A stretch of DNA of 64,000 bases from Nocardioides sp. URHA0032 (GTDB lineage Bacteria > Actinomycetota > Actinomycetes > Propionibacteriales > Nocardioidaceae). A model generated the notes under the pieces. It saw nothing but the letters and a program-made list of their open reading frames with translations. It was not told the origin of the DNA and searched no databases. Below are positions 1-8,244 of the stretch, piece by piece. The first letter of the stretch is position 1. Every line of letters begins with the position of its first letter. Where the stretch lies: positions 62,001 through 126,000 of the forward strand of contig NZ_JIAV01000021.1 in assembly GCF_000620645.1 (NCBI RefSeq), given 5' to 3'. Position numbers and translations under genes: made by a program.

Positions 1-203
1 CACTCGACCTGGCCGTCCTCGGTGGTGCCCTCCCGGAACGAGCACGGCGGCGACATCCAGTTCAGCGGCTTGTACGAGCCGCCGTCGGCGTGCACGAGCA
101 CGGATCCGTCCGCCTTGATCATCAGCACCCGGGTCGCCATCGGGAGATGGGCGGTCAGGCGCCCCGCGTAGTCGACCTGGCACCTGGCTACGACGAGTCT
201 CAC
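1..203 (-). CDS. nucS: Endonuclease NucS, N-terminal part (cut by window edge)
   Basis: Reading leftwards from a GTG at 203, the frame stays open to base 1 and gives about 67 residues beginning [16 protein letters not shown], followed by [33 protein letters not shown] and [11 protein letters not shown]. This matches my memory of the N-terminal DNA-binding domain of NucS (EndoMS, DUF91), which in actinobacteria and archaea cuts DNA at mismatches and replaces MutS/MutL. The C-terminal nuclease domain lies outside the window. The gene is divergent from the acetyltransferase at 229. Identification rests on the highly conserved [11 protein letters not shown] stretch, so I am fairly sure. Confidence 0.85.
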   Translation of the reverse strand, partial: MRLVVARCQVDYAGRLTAHLPMATRVLMIKADGSVLVHADGGSYKPLNWMSPPCSFREGTTEDGQVE

Positions 204-228
204 GGGCGACGAATCTACAGTGGCATCC

Positions 229-720
229 GTGCTGGAGATCAGGCCCGCCACGCGCGAGGACCTCGACGCGCTCACCGAGATCGAGTGCGAGGCGGACCAG
301 CTGTTCGTCCCGCTGCTCGGGCCCCTGCCGTGGCGGCCGACGCCCGGCACCTGGCGGTACGGCGTGGCCGGCTTCCTCCGGGTCGCGGGCGAGCCGCCGG
401 TCGGGTTCGCGCACGTCCTGGAGCTCGAGGGCATCGCCCACCTCGAGCAGCTCGCCGTACGCCCGGGCCACCAGCGGCACGGCACCGGCGGCGCCCTGGT
501 CCGCGCCTCGCTCGCCGAGGCCGGCCGGCGCGGGTACGACGCCCTCTCGCTCTGCACGTTCGCCGACGTGCCGTGGAACGCGCCGTTCTATCGGTCCCTC
601 GGCTTCGAGGAGCTCACCGTGCTGACCCCGGTGCACCGGGCGATGCAGGAGAAGGAGGAGCTGCTCGGCCTCCCGGCGTACGGCCGTCGCCTCGTGATGA
701 GCGCTCCCACAGCAACATGA
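229..720 (+). CDS. GNAT family N-acetyltransferase
   Basis: A 163-residue single-domain GNAT protein that should transfer acetyl from acetyl-CoA to an unknown amine. It opens with the typical [13 protein letters not shown] strand-helix, carries the acetyl-CoA-binding loop [13 protein letters not shown] (Q/R-x-x-G-x-G/A pattern) and ends with the family's late motif [14 protein letters not shown] chose GTG 229 rather than GTG 220 because a TACAGT -10 box at 216-221 places the transcription start on or near 229, so the mRNA is probably leaderless; no Shine-Dalgarno sequence precedes either start. Divergent from nucS. Substrate unknown. Confidence 0.85.
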   Translation: MLEIRPATREDLDALTEIECEADQLFVPLLGPLPWRPTPGTWRYGVAGFLRVAGEPPVGFAHVLELEGIAHLEQLAVRPGHQRHGTGGALVRASLAEAGRRGYDALSLCTFADVPWNAPFYRSLGFEELTVLTPVHRAMQEKEELLGLPAYGRRLVMSAPTAT

Positions 721-790
721 ACGTTCCAAGTTACTCGCGAGTGAACTACGCCACTGCCACAGCGGGTTGCCCCGTGCAACCATGCGCGGC

Positions 791-2590
791 ATGACCTCTC
801 AGGCCCCGGAAGCGCGCTCCTTCTCGACCATCGGCGTCATCGGCCTCGGCACCATGGGCGCCGGCATCGCCGAGGTGTTCGCCCGCAACGGGTACGCCGT
901 CGTCGGGGTCGAGAAGGACGACGAGGGCCTCGCCCGCGGTCGCCAGTACCTCGAGCACTCCACGGCCCGCGCCGTGAAGCGGGAGAAGATGACCGAGGCC
1001 GAGCAGGCCGAGCTGCTCGGGCGGATCACGTTCACGACCTCGCTCAAGGACCTCACCGACGCCGACCTGGTGGTCGAGGCGGTCGTGGAGTCCCTGGAGA
1101 CCAAGAAGGCACTCTTCCGCGACCTCGACGCGATCGTCTCGCAGGAGGCCGTCCTCGCCACCAACACCTCGAGCCTCTCGGTCACCGAGATCTCGACCGC
1201 CAACTCGCGCCCGGGCCGGGTCATCGGCGTGCACTTCTTCAACCCGGCGCCGGTGCAGGACCTGGTCGAGATCGTGCGCACGGTCGTCACCGAGGACCAG
1301 GTGCTGGCCGACACCAAGGCGCTCGTGGAGGCGCTCGGCAAGAACCCGGTCGTCTGCGGCGACAAGGCCGGCTTCATCGCGAACACGCTGCTGTTCGGCT
1401 ACCTCAACCACGCGGTGTCGATGTACGAGGGCCGCTACGCCAGCCGCGAGGACATCGACGCGGCGATGCGGTTCGGCTGCGGCTACCCGATGGGCCCGCT
1501 GGCGCTGCTCGACCTGATCGGGCTCGACACGGCGTACGAGATCCTCGAGACGATGTACCGCCAGGGCCGCGACCGACTGCACGCGCCGTCCCCGATCCTC
1601 AAGCAGATGGTCACCGCCGGCTGGCTCGGCCGGAAGACCGGCCGCGGCTTCTACACCTACGAGGCGCCGGACAGCCCGGTCGTCGTCGCGGACGACCGGA
1701 CGCCGTCCGTCGACGCGAGGCCCGAGCTGCGGCACGACGTCAAGCAGGTCGGCGTCGTGGGCACCGGCACCATGGCGAGCGGCATCGTCGAGGTGTTCGC
1801 GAGGAGCGGGTACGACGTGCTGGTGGTCGGCCGCGGACAGGACAAGGTCGACGGGGTCCTCGCGACCGTCACCCGCAACTTCGACAAGCAGATCCAGCGC
1901 GGCCGTGCGACCGAGGAGGCGAAGGCCGAGGTGCTGGCCCGGATCACGGGCAGCACGTCGCTCGACGACCTCGCAGCGGCGGACATCGTGGTGGAGGCGA
2001 TCGCCGAGGACCTCGCGATCAAGACCACGCTGTTCGAGAACCTGGACGAGATCTGCAAGCCCGGCGCGATCCTGGCGACGACCACCTCGAGCCTGCCGAT
2101 CATCGCCTGCGCCCAGGCGACGTCGCGGCCGCAGGACGTCATCGGGATGCACTTCTTCAACCCGGCGCCGGTCATGAAGCTGGTCGAGGTCGTCTCGACG
2201 GTCGTCACGTCCGAGGACGTCACCGAGACCACCCGTGCGCTGTGCGACCGGATCGGCAAGGTCGCGGTGTCCTGCGGTGACCGGGCGGGCTTCATCGTCA
2301 ACGCGCTGCTGTTCCCGTACCTGAACGACGCGGTGCGGATGCTCGAGGCGCACTACGCGACCGCCGACGACATCGACCTGGCCATGAAGCAGGGCTGTGC
2401 GCTGCCGATGGGGCCCTTCGAGCTCCTCGACGTGGTCGGCAACGACGTGTCTCTGGCGATCCAGCGCGAGCTCTACCTCGAGTTCCGCGAGCCGGGCTTC
2501 GCCCCGGCACCGCTGCTGGAGCACCTGGTGACGGCCGGCTACCTGGGCCGCAAGACCAAGCGCGGCTTCCGGGACTACAGCTCGCGCTGA
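791..2590 (+). CDS. 3-hydroxyacyl-CoA dehydrogenase, tandem duplicated
   Basis: About 599 residues made of two complete 3-hydroxyacyl-CoA dehydrogenase units in a row. The first has an NAD Rossmann motif GLGTMGAG (residues 18-25), NTSSLSVTEI, the catalytic HFFNPAP and a C-terminal 3HCDH domain; the second repeats this with GTGTMASG, TTSSLPI and another HFFNPAP. It should oxidise or reduce 3-hydroxyacyl/3-hydroxybutyryl-CoA with NAD(P). Each half is the size of a stand-alone PaaH/Hbd enzyme, so it is an internal duplication, not FadB. Note GxGxxA instead of GxGxxG in the second half. The start is uncertain: ATG 782 or ATG 791, neither with a clear ribosome site. Functionally it fits the ccr/thiolase block at 11.6-15.8 kb. 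Confidence 0.88.
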   Translation: MTSQAPEARSFSTIGVIGLGTMGAGIAEVFARNGYAVVGVEKDDEGLARGRQYLEHSTARAVKREKMTEAEQAELLGRITFTTSLKDLTDADLVVEAVVESLETKKALFRDLDAIVSQEAVLATNTSSLSVTEISTANSRPGRVIGVHFFNPAPVQDLVEIVRTVVTEDQVLADTKALVEALGKNPVVCGDKAGFIANTLLFGYLNHAVSMYEGRYASREDIDAAMRFGCGYPMGPLALLDLIGLDTAYEILETMYRQGRDRLHAPSPILKQMVTAGWLGRKTGRGFYTYEAPDSPVVVADDRTPSVDARPELRHDVKQVGVVGTGTMASGIVEVFARSGYDVLVVGRGQDKVDGVLATVTRNFDKQIQRGRATEEAKAEVLARITGSTSLDDLAAADIVVEAIAEDLAIKTTLFENLDEICKPGAILATTTSSLPIIACAQATSRPQDVIGMHFFNPAPVMKLVEVVSTVVTSEDVTETTRALCDRIGKVAVSCGDRAGFIVNALLFPYLNDAVRMLEAHYATADDIDLAMKQGCALPMGPFELLDVVGNDVSLAIQRELYLEFREPGFAPAPLLEHLVTAGYLGRKTKRGFRDYSSR

Positions 2591-2608
2591 TGGGGTACCC
2601 GCCCGGTC

Positions 2609-4069
2609 ATGGGAGTTGAGACCGGGCGCATCACCACCGACATCCCCGCACGACTGGACCGGCTGCCATGGGCCAAGTGGCACTGGCTGGTCGTCATCGG
2701 GCTGGGCACCGTCTGGATCCTCGACGGGCTCGAGGTCACGATCGTCGGGTCGATGTCCGACGCGCTGAAGGACCCGACCACGGGGCTCGGCATGACCAGC
2801 TCCGACATCGGCTTCGCCGGTGCGATCTACGTCGCGGGCGCCTGCGTCGGCGCGCTGTTCTTCGGCCAGCTCACCGACCGGTTCGGCCGGAAGAAGCTGT
2901 TCCTCCTGACGCTGGCCGTCTACATGCTCGCGACCGTCGCGACGGCGTTCTCGATGACGCCGGCCTGGTACTTCGCCGCCCGGTTCTTCACCGGGTTCGG
3001 CATCGGTGGCGAGTACGCCGCGATCAACTCCGCCATCGACGAGCTGATCCCGGCCAAGTACCGCGGTCGCGTCGACGTCTCGATCAACGGCTCGTTCTGG
3101 GTCGGCGCCGCGCTGGGCTCGCTGCTGACGATCCCGCTGCTCGACCCGACCGTCATCAACCCCGAGTGGGGCTGGCGGCTGGCGTTCGGCCTCGGTGCCA
3201 TCCTCGCCGTGGGCATCCTTCTCGTCCGCCGCAACGTGCCGGAGAGCCCGCGCTGGCTCTTCATCCACGGCCGCGAGCAGGAGGCGGAGCGGATCGTCAC
3301 GGACATCGAGCGGACCGTCTCCGACGAGACGGCCGGCGAGCTCGAGCAGGTCGACGAGACGATCACCGTGCGCCAGCGCACGACGATCCCGCTCACGCTG
3401 ATCGCCAAGACCGTCTTCACCATGTACCCGAAGCGCACCGTCGTCTGCTTCTCGCTGTTCGTCGGTCAGGCATTCCTCTACAACGCGTTCTTCTTCACCT
3501 ACGGCGACACGCTCACGACGTTCCTCGGGGTGAAGCAGACCGGCTGGTACCTCGCCGTGTTCGCGGTCAGCAACTTCGCCGGCGCCCTGATCCTGGGGCC
3601 GCTGTTCGACAAGATCGGCCGGGTCCGGATGATCACCTTCACCTATGTCTTCTCCGGTGCCCTTCTCGGCGTGACCGGCCTCCTCCTCGGGACTGTGACG
3701 GCGTTCTCGCTCACGCTCCTCGGCGTGATCATCTTCTTCTTCGCCTCGGCCGGCGCCAGCGCGGCGTACCTCACTGCCAGCGAGGTGTTCCCGATGGAGA
3801 CCCGCGCGCTGTGCATCGCGTTCTTCTACGCCATCGGCACGGCCGCCGGCGGGATCAGCGGCCCGCTGCTGTTCGGCTACCTGATCGACCAGGCCTCCGT
3901 GGACAAGGACATCACGGGCATCGCCATCGGCTACTTCATCGGCGCGGTGCTGATGATCGGTGCCGGGATCGTCGAGGCGTTCCTCGGCGTGCACGCCGAG
4001 GGCCGGTCGCTGGAGAGCATCGCCAAGCCGCTCACCGCGGAGGACACGGAGCAGCGGACCGCCGTTTGA
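2609..4069 (+). CDS. MFS transporter (sugar/organic acid porter type)
   Basis: A 486-residue inner-membrane protein of the major facilitator superfamily with about 12 hydrophobic segments. After a short cytoplasmic leader it has ILDGLEVTIVGS in TM1, the loop 2-3 signature GQLTDRFGRKKLF, and the mid-protein motif PESPRWLFIHGREQEAE, which is typical of sugar-porter/metabolite:H+ symporter relatives. The second half repeats the signature as GPLFDKIGRVRM. It starts 18 bases after the stop of the dehydrogenase gene and could be co-transcribed; a near-consensus TACCCG lies seven bases before the ATG. The substrate cannot be read from the sequence; an organic acid or sugar is most likely. Confidence 0.85.
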   Translation: MGVETGRITTDIPARLDRLPWAKWHWLVVIGLGTVWILDGLEVTIVGSMSDALKDPTTGLGMTSSDIGFAGAIYVAGACVGALFFGQLTDRFGRKKLFLLTLAVYMLATVATAFSMTPAWYFAARFFTGFGIGGEYAAINSAIDELIPAKYRGRVDVSINGSFWVGAALGSLLTIPLLDPTVINPEWGWRLAFGLGAILAVGILLVRRNVPESPRWLFIHGREQEAERIVTDIERTVSDETAGELEQVDETITVRQRTTIPLTLIAKTVFTMYPKRTVVCFSLFVGQAFLYNAFFFTYGDTLTTFLGVKQTGWYLAVFAVSNFAGALILGPLFDKIGRVRMITFTYVFSGALLGVTGLLLGTVTAFSLTLLGVIIFFFASAGASAAYLTASEVFPMETRALCIAFFYAIGTAAGGISGPLLFGYLIDQASVDKDITGIAIGYFIGAVLMIGAGIVEAFLGVHAEGRSLESIAKPLTAEDTEQRTAV

Positions 4070-4089
4070 GCCCGACGTACGCTGGAGTC

Positions 4090-4290
4090 ATGGAGTTCGT
4101 CACCGGGCTCCTCGAGGACGGGCGCCGCGCGATGCGTGCGTCCGCGCCGCGGGTGGCGAGCGATCCGCTGCCGTTTCGCCGCCCGCCGTGCGCTCTCGCT
4201 CAGCCCCTCCGCAGCTGGGCCACGTGCAGCGTGACGAACCGGCCGAGCGCCGAGTCGCTGTCGATGGTGTCCGGGTCGGAGGCCGCGTAG
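4090..4290 (+). CDS. Possible small leaderless ORF overlapping the protease gene antisense
   Basis: A 66-codon frame starts at an ATG exactly six bases after a perfect TACGCT -10 box (4078-4083), the same arrangement as other leaderless genes in this window. Its N-terminus reads MEFVTGLLEDGRRAMRASAP, then becomes proline-, serine- and arginine-rich as it runs 91 bases antisense into the 3' end of the S8 protease gene. It may be a real small protein, or the surviving promoter and first codons of a gene whose remainder was replaced. I recognise no family. Confidence 0.25.
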   Translation: MEFVTGLLEDGRRAMRASAPRVASDPLPFRRPPCALAQPLRSWATCSVTNRPSAESLSMVSGSEAA

Positions 4291-6074
4291 TCGCCGGAGA
4301 CCTGGAACGTGTAGGTCCCCGCCTTCCTCACCGGCACCGTCGCCAGCGCGGTGCCGGAGCCGGCGACCGGGTCCGTCGTCGTGGTCGCGATCGTCTCCCC
4401 GGCCGGGTCGAGCACCGTGACGGTGTAGCTGAACAGGCTCGCGCCGACGGCGCCGCCGGACGGGAACGCCAGGCTGACGGCCAGCGTGCGCGTCGCGCTG
4501 CCCACCTTCACGTCGTACGACGCCGCGTCGCTGCCGCCTGCGGTCCCCGGCGGTGCGGCGTGCACGAAGAAGTCCGAGCGCAGCACGCGGACGCCGTCCG
4601 CGGCCCGGACCCGACGGTCGGCCCTGTCCGCGGCCGCGGCCAGGTGTCCGGCCCAGCCCTTGCCGGTGACCAGGTGCATGGCCCGGTCGAGGTTCACGAA
4701 CCCGTAGCCGACCTCCCAGAAGGGTGCCGAGCCCGTGCCGTCCGTGGCCTTCACGGCGGTGGCCGTCGCCTGGAGCGCCAGTCGCACCTGGTCGGGGGTG
4801 AGCCGGGGCTGTGCCTGCAGGAGGACGGCGGCCGCGCCGGCGATGTGCGGTGAGGCCATCGAGGTGCCGGAGGCGCTGGCGTTCTCGTTCGGGCCACAGG
4901 GGCCGATCAGGGTGCCGGCGCTGTCGCACGTCGAGCTGATGTCGACGCCGGGCGCGGTCACGTCGGGGTGCACGAGGCCGATCCGGTCGCCGGCGTACGA
5001 CGTGTGGTCGTGCGCACCGATCGGGGTCGCCCGGGAGTTGTCGTTCACCAGGCCGTTGGACGAGAAGTCGCCCCGGACCCGGTCGATGGTGCCGGCCGCC
5101 ACCGAGATCACCCACGGGGACTGCGAGAACGGGTTCAGGCTCATCGGGACGTCCCCGGCTCCGGAGTTGCCGGCAGCGAACACGACCGTGACGCCCTTGT
5201 CCACGACGGCCTTGGTCGCCACGGCGACCGGGTCGTTCGGGTCGAACTGGCGGTAGCTGTTGCCCCACGAGTTGTTGATGACGTCGATGCCCATCAGGCC
5301 GGGCTGGTCGAGGATGTAGTCGTAGGCGGTGACGACGGCCGTCGTGAACAGCACCTCGCCGATCGAGAAACAGGCCAGGTCCGCGTCCGGCGCGACGCCG
5401 AAGCGACTCCCGTCGTCGACGGACTTCGAGTCGGCGGCGATGATGCCGGCGACGTGGGTGCCGTGGCCGCTGCCGAGGTCGGTGTTGCTGACCGGGCCCT
5501 GGTCGACCGGGACGACGAGGGTGGGTTGGGTGCCCGCGTTGGCGTACTCCGGGCTGTAGAGCTTGACGTTGTGGACGACCCGGTCCGCGAGGTCGGCGTG
5601 CGTCGCGTCGCAGCCGGAGTCGACGATGCCGACGGTCACGCCCTTGCCGGTGAGCCCGCGTGCACGCAGGGCCCTGGCCGCGGACGGCGAGGACGACATC
5701 GCGTCGCTGGACGCGGTGTCGAGGAGCCCGAGGTGCTCGTCGGGGTAGACGTCGAGGCCGATGCCGCTCGAGACCGCGGCGACCATCGCGCCGACCGGGC
5801 CCTGGACGAGCGCCAGCGGGAGGTGCTTCATCGGCTGGACCGTGAGCCCGAGTGCGGAGAGCGCGGCGACCTGCGTGGTGTCGGGCACGTCATCGAACCG
5901 GACGATCGCCCGGTGGTCGGGAGTCCCGTCGGCGAGCAACCGGTCGAGACCGGCATGGACACCGGAGACGACCGGCGCCTGGGGCGTGGCCGCGGCCCGG
6001 GTGGCACCGGCCAGCGAGAACGTCACGGCGAGGGCGCCGGTGAGTGCGAGCAGCCGGGTGCGGGAGGATGGCAT
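4200..6074 (-). CDS. Secreted subtilisin-like serine protease (S8)
   Basis: A 624-residue exported protease. From ATG 6074 it begins with a signal peptide (PSSRTRLLALTGALAV then an ALA-rich cleavage region ending near residue 28), an inhibitor-like propeptide (about 40-125), then the peptidase S8 domain with the full triad: Asp152 in GIVDSGCDATH, His204 in GHGTHVAG, Asn302 in AAGNSG and Ser405 in GTSMASPH. Residues from about 500 on form a beta-rich C-terminal domain of the pre-peptidase/P-domain kind. The longer reading from 6098 would add eight residues ahead of the signal peptide and is less likely. Transcribed divergently from the GH114-like gene, starts 38 bases apart. Confidence 0.9.
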   Translation of the reverse strand: MPSSRTRLLALTGALAVTFSLAGATRAAATPQAPVVSGVHAGLDRLLADGTPDHRAIVRFDDVPDTTQVAALSALGLTVQPMKHLPLALVQGPVGAMVAAVSSGIGLDVYPDEHLGLLDTASSDAMSSSPSAARALRARGLTGKGVTVGIVDSGCDATHADLADRVVHNVKLYSPEYANAGTQPTLVVPVDQGPVSNTDLGSGHGTHVAGIIAADSKSVDDGSRFGVAPDADLACFSIGEVLFTTAVVTAYDYILDQPGLMGIDVINNSWGNSYRQFDPNDPVAVATKAVVDKGVTVVFAAGNSGAGDVPMSLNPFSQSPWVISVAAGTIDRVRGDFSSNGLVNDNSRATPIGAHDHTSYAGDRIGLVHPDVTAPGVDISSTCDSAGTLIGPCGPNENASASGTSMASPHIAGAAAVLLQAQPRLTPDQVRLALQATATAVKATDGTGSAPFWEVGYGFVNLDRAMHLVTGKGWAGHLAAAADRADRRVRAADGVRVLRSDFFVHAAPPGTAGGSDAASYDVKVGSATRTLAVSLAFPSGGAVGASLFSYTVTVLDPAGETIATTTTDPVAGSGTALATVPVRKAGTYTFQVSGDYAASDPDTIDSDSALGRFVTLHVAQLRRG

Positions 6075-6112
6075 GGATGATCCGATCTCGAGCATCAAGG
6101 TGGAGAGCAGCG

Positions 6113-6862
6113 GTGCCGAAACAACGCGGTCCTGCCGCGTGGGGTTACGCGCTCCTGCTCCCCGTCCTGCTGGCCGCGCTGCCCACGGGGACCGACGTCG
6201 ACTACCAGCTCGGCGGCGCCGCCGACGTGCCCGACCACGTCGGCATCGTGGTCCGGGACCGCGCCGCCCAGCCGCTGGAGGGCACGTACAACGTCTGCTA
6301 CGTCAACGGCTTCCAGGCCCAGCCGGACCAGCGCCGCTTCTGGCGTGACCACTGGCGCCTGGTGCTGAAGGACGGTGGCCGGCCGGTCACCGACGAGGCG
6401 TGGGGCGAGTGGCTGCTCGACGTACGCACGCCCGCGAAGCGCGCGGCGCTGACGCGGATCGTCGGCCGGTGGACGCAGGGGTGCGCGGACGACGGCTTCG
6501 ACGCCGTCGAGTACGACAACCTCGACTCGTTCACCCGCAGCCACCACCTGCTCAGCCGTCGGCAGGCCGTGGCGTTCGCCGCGCTGCTGGTCGGGCGTGC
6601 CCACGACGCCGGCCTCGAGGCCGGCCAGAAGAACCTCGCCGGCTTCGACGGCACCACCATCGGCTACGACTTCGCGATCGCGGAGGAGTGTGGCCGATAC
6701 CGGGAGTGCAGCGCCTACACCCACGTGTACGGCGACCGCGTGCTGGCCATCGAGTACCGGCGCCCGGACTTCCGGTGGACCTGCCGGCACGTCGGGGACC
6801 GGCTCGCGGTCGTGCTCCGCGACCGGGACCTGACACCGGGAGGTGTGCACGAGTGGTGCTGA
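6113..6862 (+). CDS. Secreted endo-alpha-1,4-polygalactosaminidase-like glycosidase (GH114/DUF297 family)
   Basis: A 249-residue exported protein: basic N-terminus and hydrophobic stretch ALLLPVLLAALPT, then a TIM-barrel with the family landmarks TYNVCYVNGF, WGEWLLDVRTP, GFDAVEYDNLDSF (acid residues expected in catalysis) and AHDAGLEAGQKN. Family members hydrolyse alpha-1,4-linked galactosamine-containing polymers or related exopolysaccharides; the activity here is inferred. GTG 6113 is preferred because GGAG lies seven bases upstream. Its 3' end overlaps the start of the next gene by 10 bases, which implies translational coupling. Protein length matches the family. Confidence 0.75.
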   Translation: MPKQRGPAAWGYALLLPVLLAALPTGTDVDYQLGGAADVPDHVGIVVRDRAAQPLEGTYNVCYVNGFQAQPDQRRFWRDHWRLVLKDGGRPVTDEAWGEWLLDVRTPAKRAALTRIVGRWTQGCADDGFDAVEYDNLDSFTRSHHLLSRRQAVAFAALLVGRAHDAGLEAGQKNLAGFDGTTIGYDFAIAEECGRYRECSAYTHVYGDRVLAIEYRRPDFRWTCRHVGDRLAVVLRDRDLTPGGVHEWC

Positions 6863-7650
6863 GGCACGAGGACGGGCTGCACACGACGACGCTGGGCGAG
6901 AGCGGCCCGCTCGTGGCGTTCTGCCACGGGCTGTTCGGGCAGGGCAAGAACTGGAGGACGATCGCGAAGGCGGTCGCCGAGGACCACCGGGTGCTGCTGG
7001 TCGACATGCCCAACCACGGCCGTTCGCAGTGGACCGACCGCTTCGACTACGTCGACACCGCGGACCGGGTCGCGTCGATGTTCTCGGCCGACGACCCGGT
7101 CGCGCTGGTCGGCCACTCGATGGGCGGCAAGGCCGCGATGGTCCTCGCGCTGCGGCACCCCGAGCTCGTCGATCGGCTCTGCGTCGTCGACGTCTCCCCG
7201 GTGGACTATGAGTCGGGCAGCGAGTTCGCCGGCTACATCGCGGCGATGCAGGCGCTCGACCTCGGGACGCTCCGGCACCGTCGCGACGCCGACGCCGCGC
7301 TCGTCGACGCGGTGCCGAACCCGACGGTGCGCAGCTTCCTGCTCCAGAACCTGCGGCGCGACGACGACGGCTGGTCCTGGCAGCCGAACCTCGACCTGCT
7401 CGGCCGCGACCTCGCCACCCTCGGCGGCTGGCCGGAGGAGGCACTCGCGGGCCACCCGCCGTACCAGGGACGGACGCTGTGGATCGCGGGCGCGAAGTCC
7501 GCCTATGTCGGGGACGAGTACGCCGCCGAGATGGACCGCTGGTTCCCGCGGAACCGCAGGGTGACGATCAAGGGCGCCGGCCACTGGGTGCACTCCGAGC
7601 AGCCCGAGGTGTTCACCGACGTGCTCCGGCAGTTCCTCGCCGCCACTTGA
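6853..7650 (+). CDS. Alpha/beta-fold hydrolase (YbfF/ABHD11-like esterase)
   Basis: A 265-residue cytoplasmic hydrolase. The oxyanion-side motif FCHGLFGQGKNW and DMPNHGRSQW are characteristic of the YbfF/ABHD11 esterase group; the nucleophile is the Ser of VGHSMGGKA and the catalytic His lies in GAGHWVHSEQP near the C-terminus, so the triad is intact. GTG 6853 follows GGGAGGTG (6838-6845) with a seven-base gap and overlaps the stop of the GH114-like gene. Co-transcription with a secreted glycosidase is clear, but a functional link is not. Could also be annotated as a generic esterase/lipase. Confidence 0.85.
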   Translation: MVLRHEDGLHTTTLGESGPLVAFCHGLFGQGKNWRTIAKAVAEDHRVLLVDMPNHGRSQWTDRFDYVDTADRVASMFSADDPVALVGHSMGGKAAMVLALRHPELVDRLCVVDVSPVDYESGSEFAGYIAAMQALDLGTLRHRRDADAALVDAVPNPTVRSFLLQNLRRDDDGWSWQPNLDLLGRDLATLGGWPEEALAGHPPYQGRTLWIAGAKSAYVGDEYAAEMDRWFPRNRRVTIKGAGHWVHSEQPEVFTDVLRQFLAAT

Positions 7651-7669
7651 GTCAGGAGTTCTGACTCAA
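7647..7669. terminator. Bidirectional hairpin spanning two stop codons
   Basis: Perfect inverted repeat TTGAGTCAG / CTGACTCAA with a 5-base loop GAGTT. It lies exactly between the convergent alpha/beta hydrolase and CGNR genes and contains both stop codons, so it can end transcription from either side. No U-tract, as usual for actinobacterial terminators. Confidence 0.6.
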
Positions 7670-8205
7670 CGGTCGGCGGCGCGGCGGGCGCGGTACGCCG
7701 CGACGGCGTTGCGGTTGCCGCAGGTGGTCGAGCAGAAGCGCTTCGAGCGGTTGCGGGAGAGGTCGAGGACCACGCCGCCGCACTCGGGGTCGGCGCAGCG
7801 ACCGAGCCGGGACATCTCGTCGGAGCGGATCACGTCGATCATCGCCATCGCGGTCTCGACGAGGATCCGGGTCGGCAGGTCGCGCTCCGGGCCGACCGCG
7901 TGGAGGTGCCAGTCCCAGACGTCGTGGCGGACCAGCTGCGGGACCGCGCCGGCTGACGCGAGCATCTCGTTCACGAGCGCGACCGCCTCGTCGCGGTCGG
8001 CGGTGAGCAGGGTGAGGAGCTGCCGACGGATCGCCCGCACCGCCGCGAGCTCGGCGCGGTCGTGGTCCCGGCGGCCGGTGTACTCGAACTCCGTGAAGAA
8101 CGCGTCGAGCTGCTCGATCGTCTGGAGGGTGTCCGGCTCGAGGGCGGAGTTGGCGAGGGTCACTGCGGACTGCAGCGCCACCTCGGTGTCATGTGCGAAT
8201 ACCAC
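7666..8205 (-). CDS. CGNR zinc-finger protein (ABATE-domain regulator)
   Basis: A 179-residue putative transcriptional regulator. The N-terminal part (about 1-125) is the helical ABATE stress-sensing domain; the C-terminus carries the CGNR zinc finger, with cysteines in RCADPECGG and FCSTTCGNRNAVAAYRAR, the last segment being the DNA-contacting helix. GTG 8205 is preceded by TAACCT (8212-8217) with six bases between, so the mRNA is probably leaderless. It faces an EamA exporter across 39 bases with overlapping promoters, which makes control of that exporter likely but unproven. Confidence 0.85.
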   Translation of the reverse strand: MVFAHDTEVALQSAVTLANSALEPDTLQTIEQLDAFFTEFEYTGRRDHDRAELAAVRAIRRQLLTLLTADRDEAVALVNEMLASAGAVPQLVRHDVWDWHLHAVGPERDLPTRILVETAMAMIDVIRSDEMSRLGRCADPECGGVVLDLSRNRSKRFCSTTCGNRNAVAAYRARRAADR

Positions 8206-8244
8206 GTTGACAGGTTACACAATGCCGGCGTAGCGTCATGTGCC
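8206..8244. promoter_or_regulatory. Overlapping divergent promoters, CGNR regulator / EamA exporter
   Basis: Rightward: consensus -35 TTGACA (8207-8212), 18-base spacer, -10 TAGCGT (8231-8236), ATG eight bases on. Leftward: -10 TAACCT (complement of 8212-8217), GTG six bases on. The rightward -35 overlaps the leftward -10, so one factor could govern both. Confidence 0.6.

Noticed and set aside
746..3994. A 1082-codon open frame on the minus strand
   Set aside because: It lies antisense to the dehydrogenase and MFS genes, consists of Asp/Arg/Glu/Val-rich low-complexity text and has no recognisable motif; a high-GC shadow frame.
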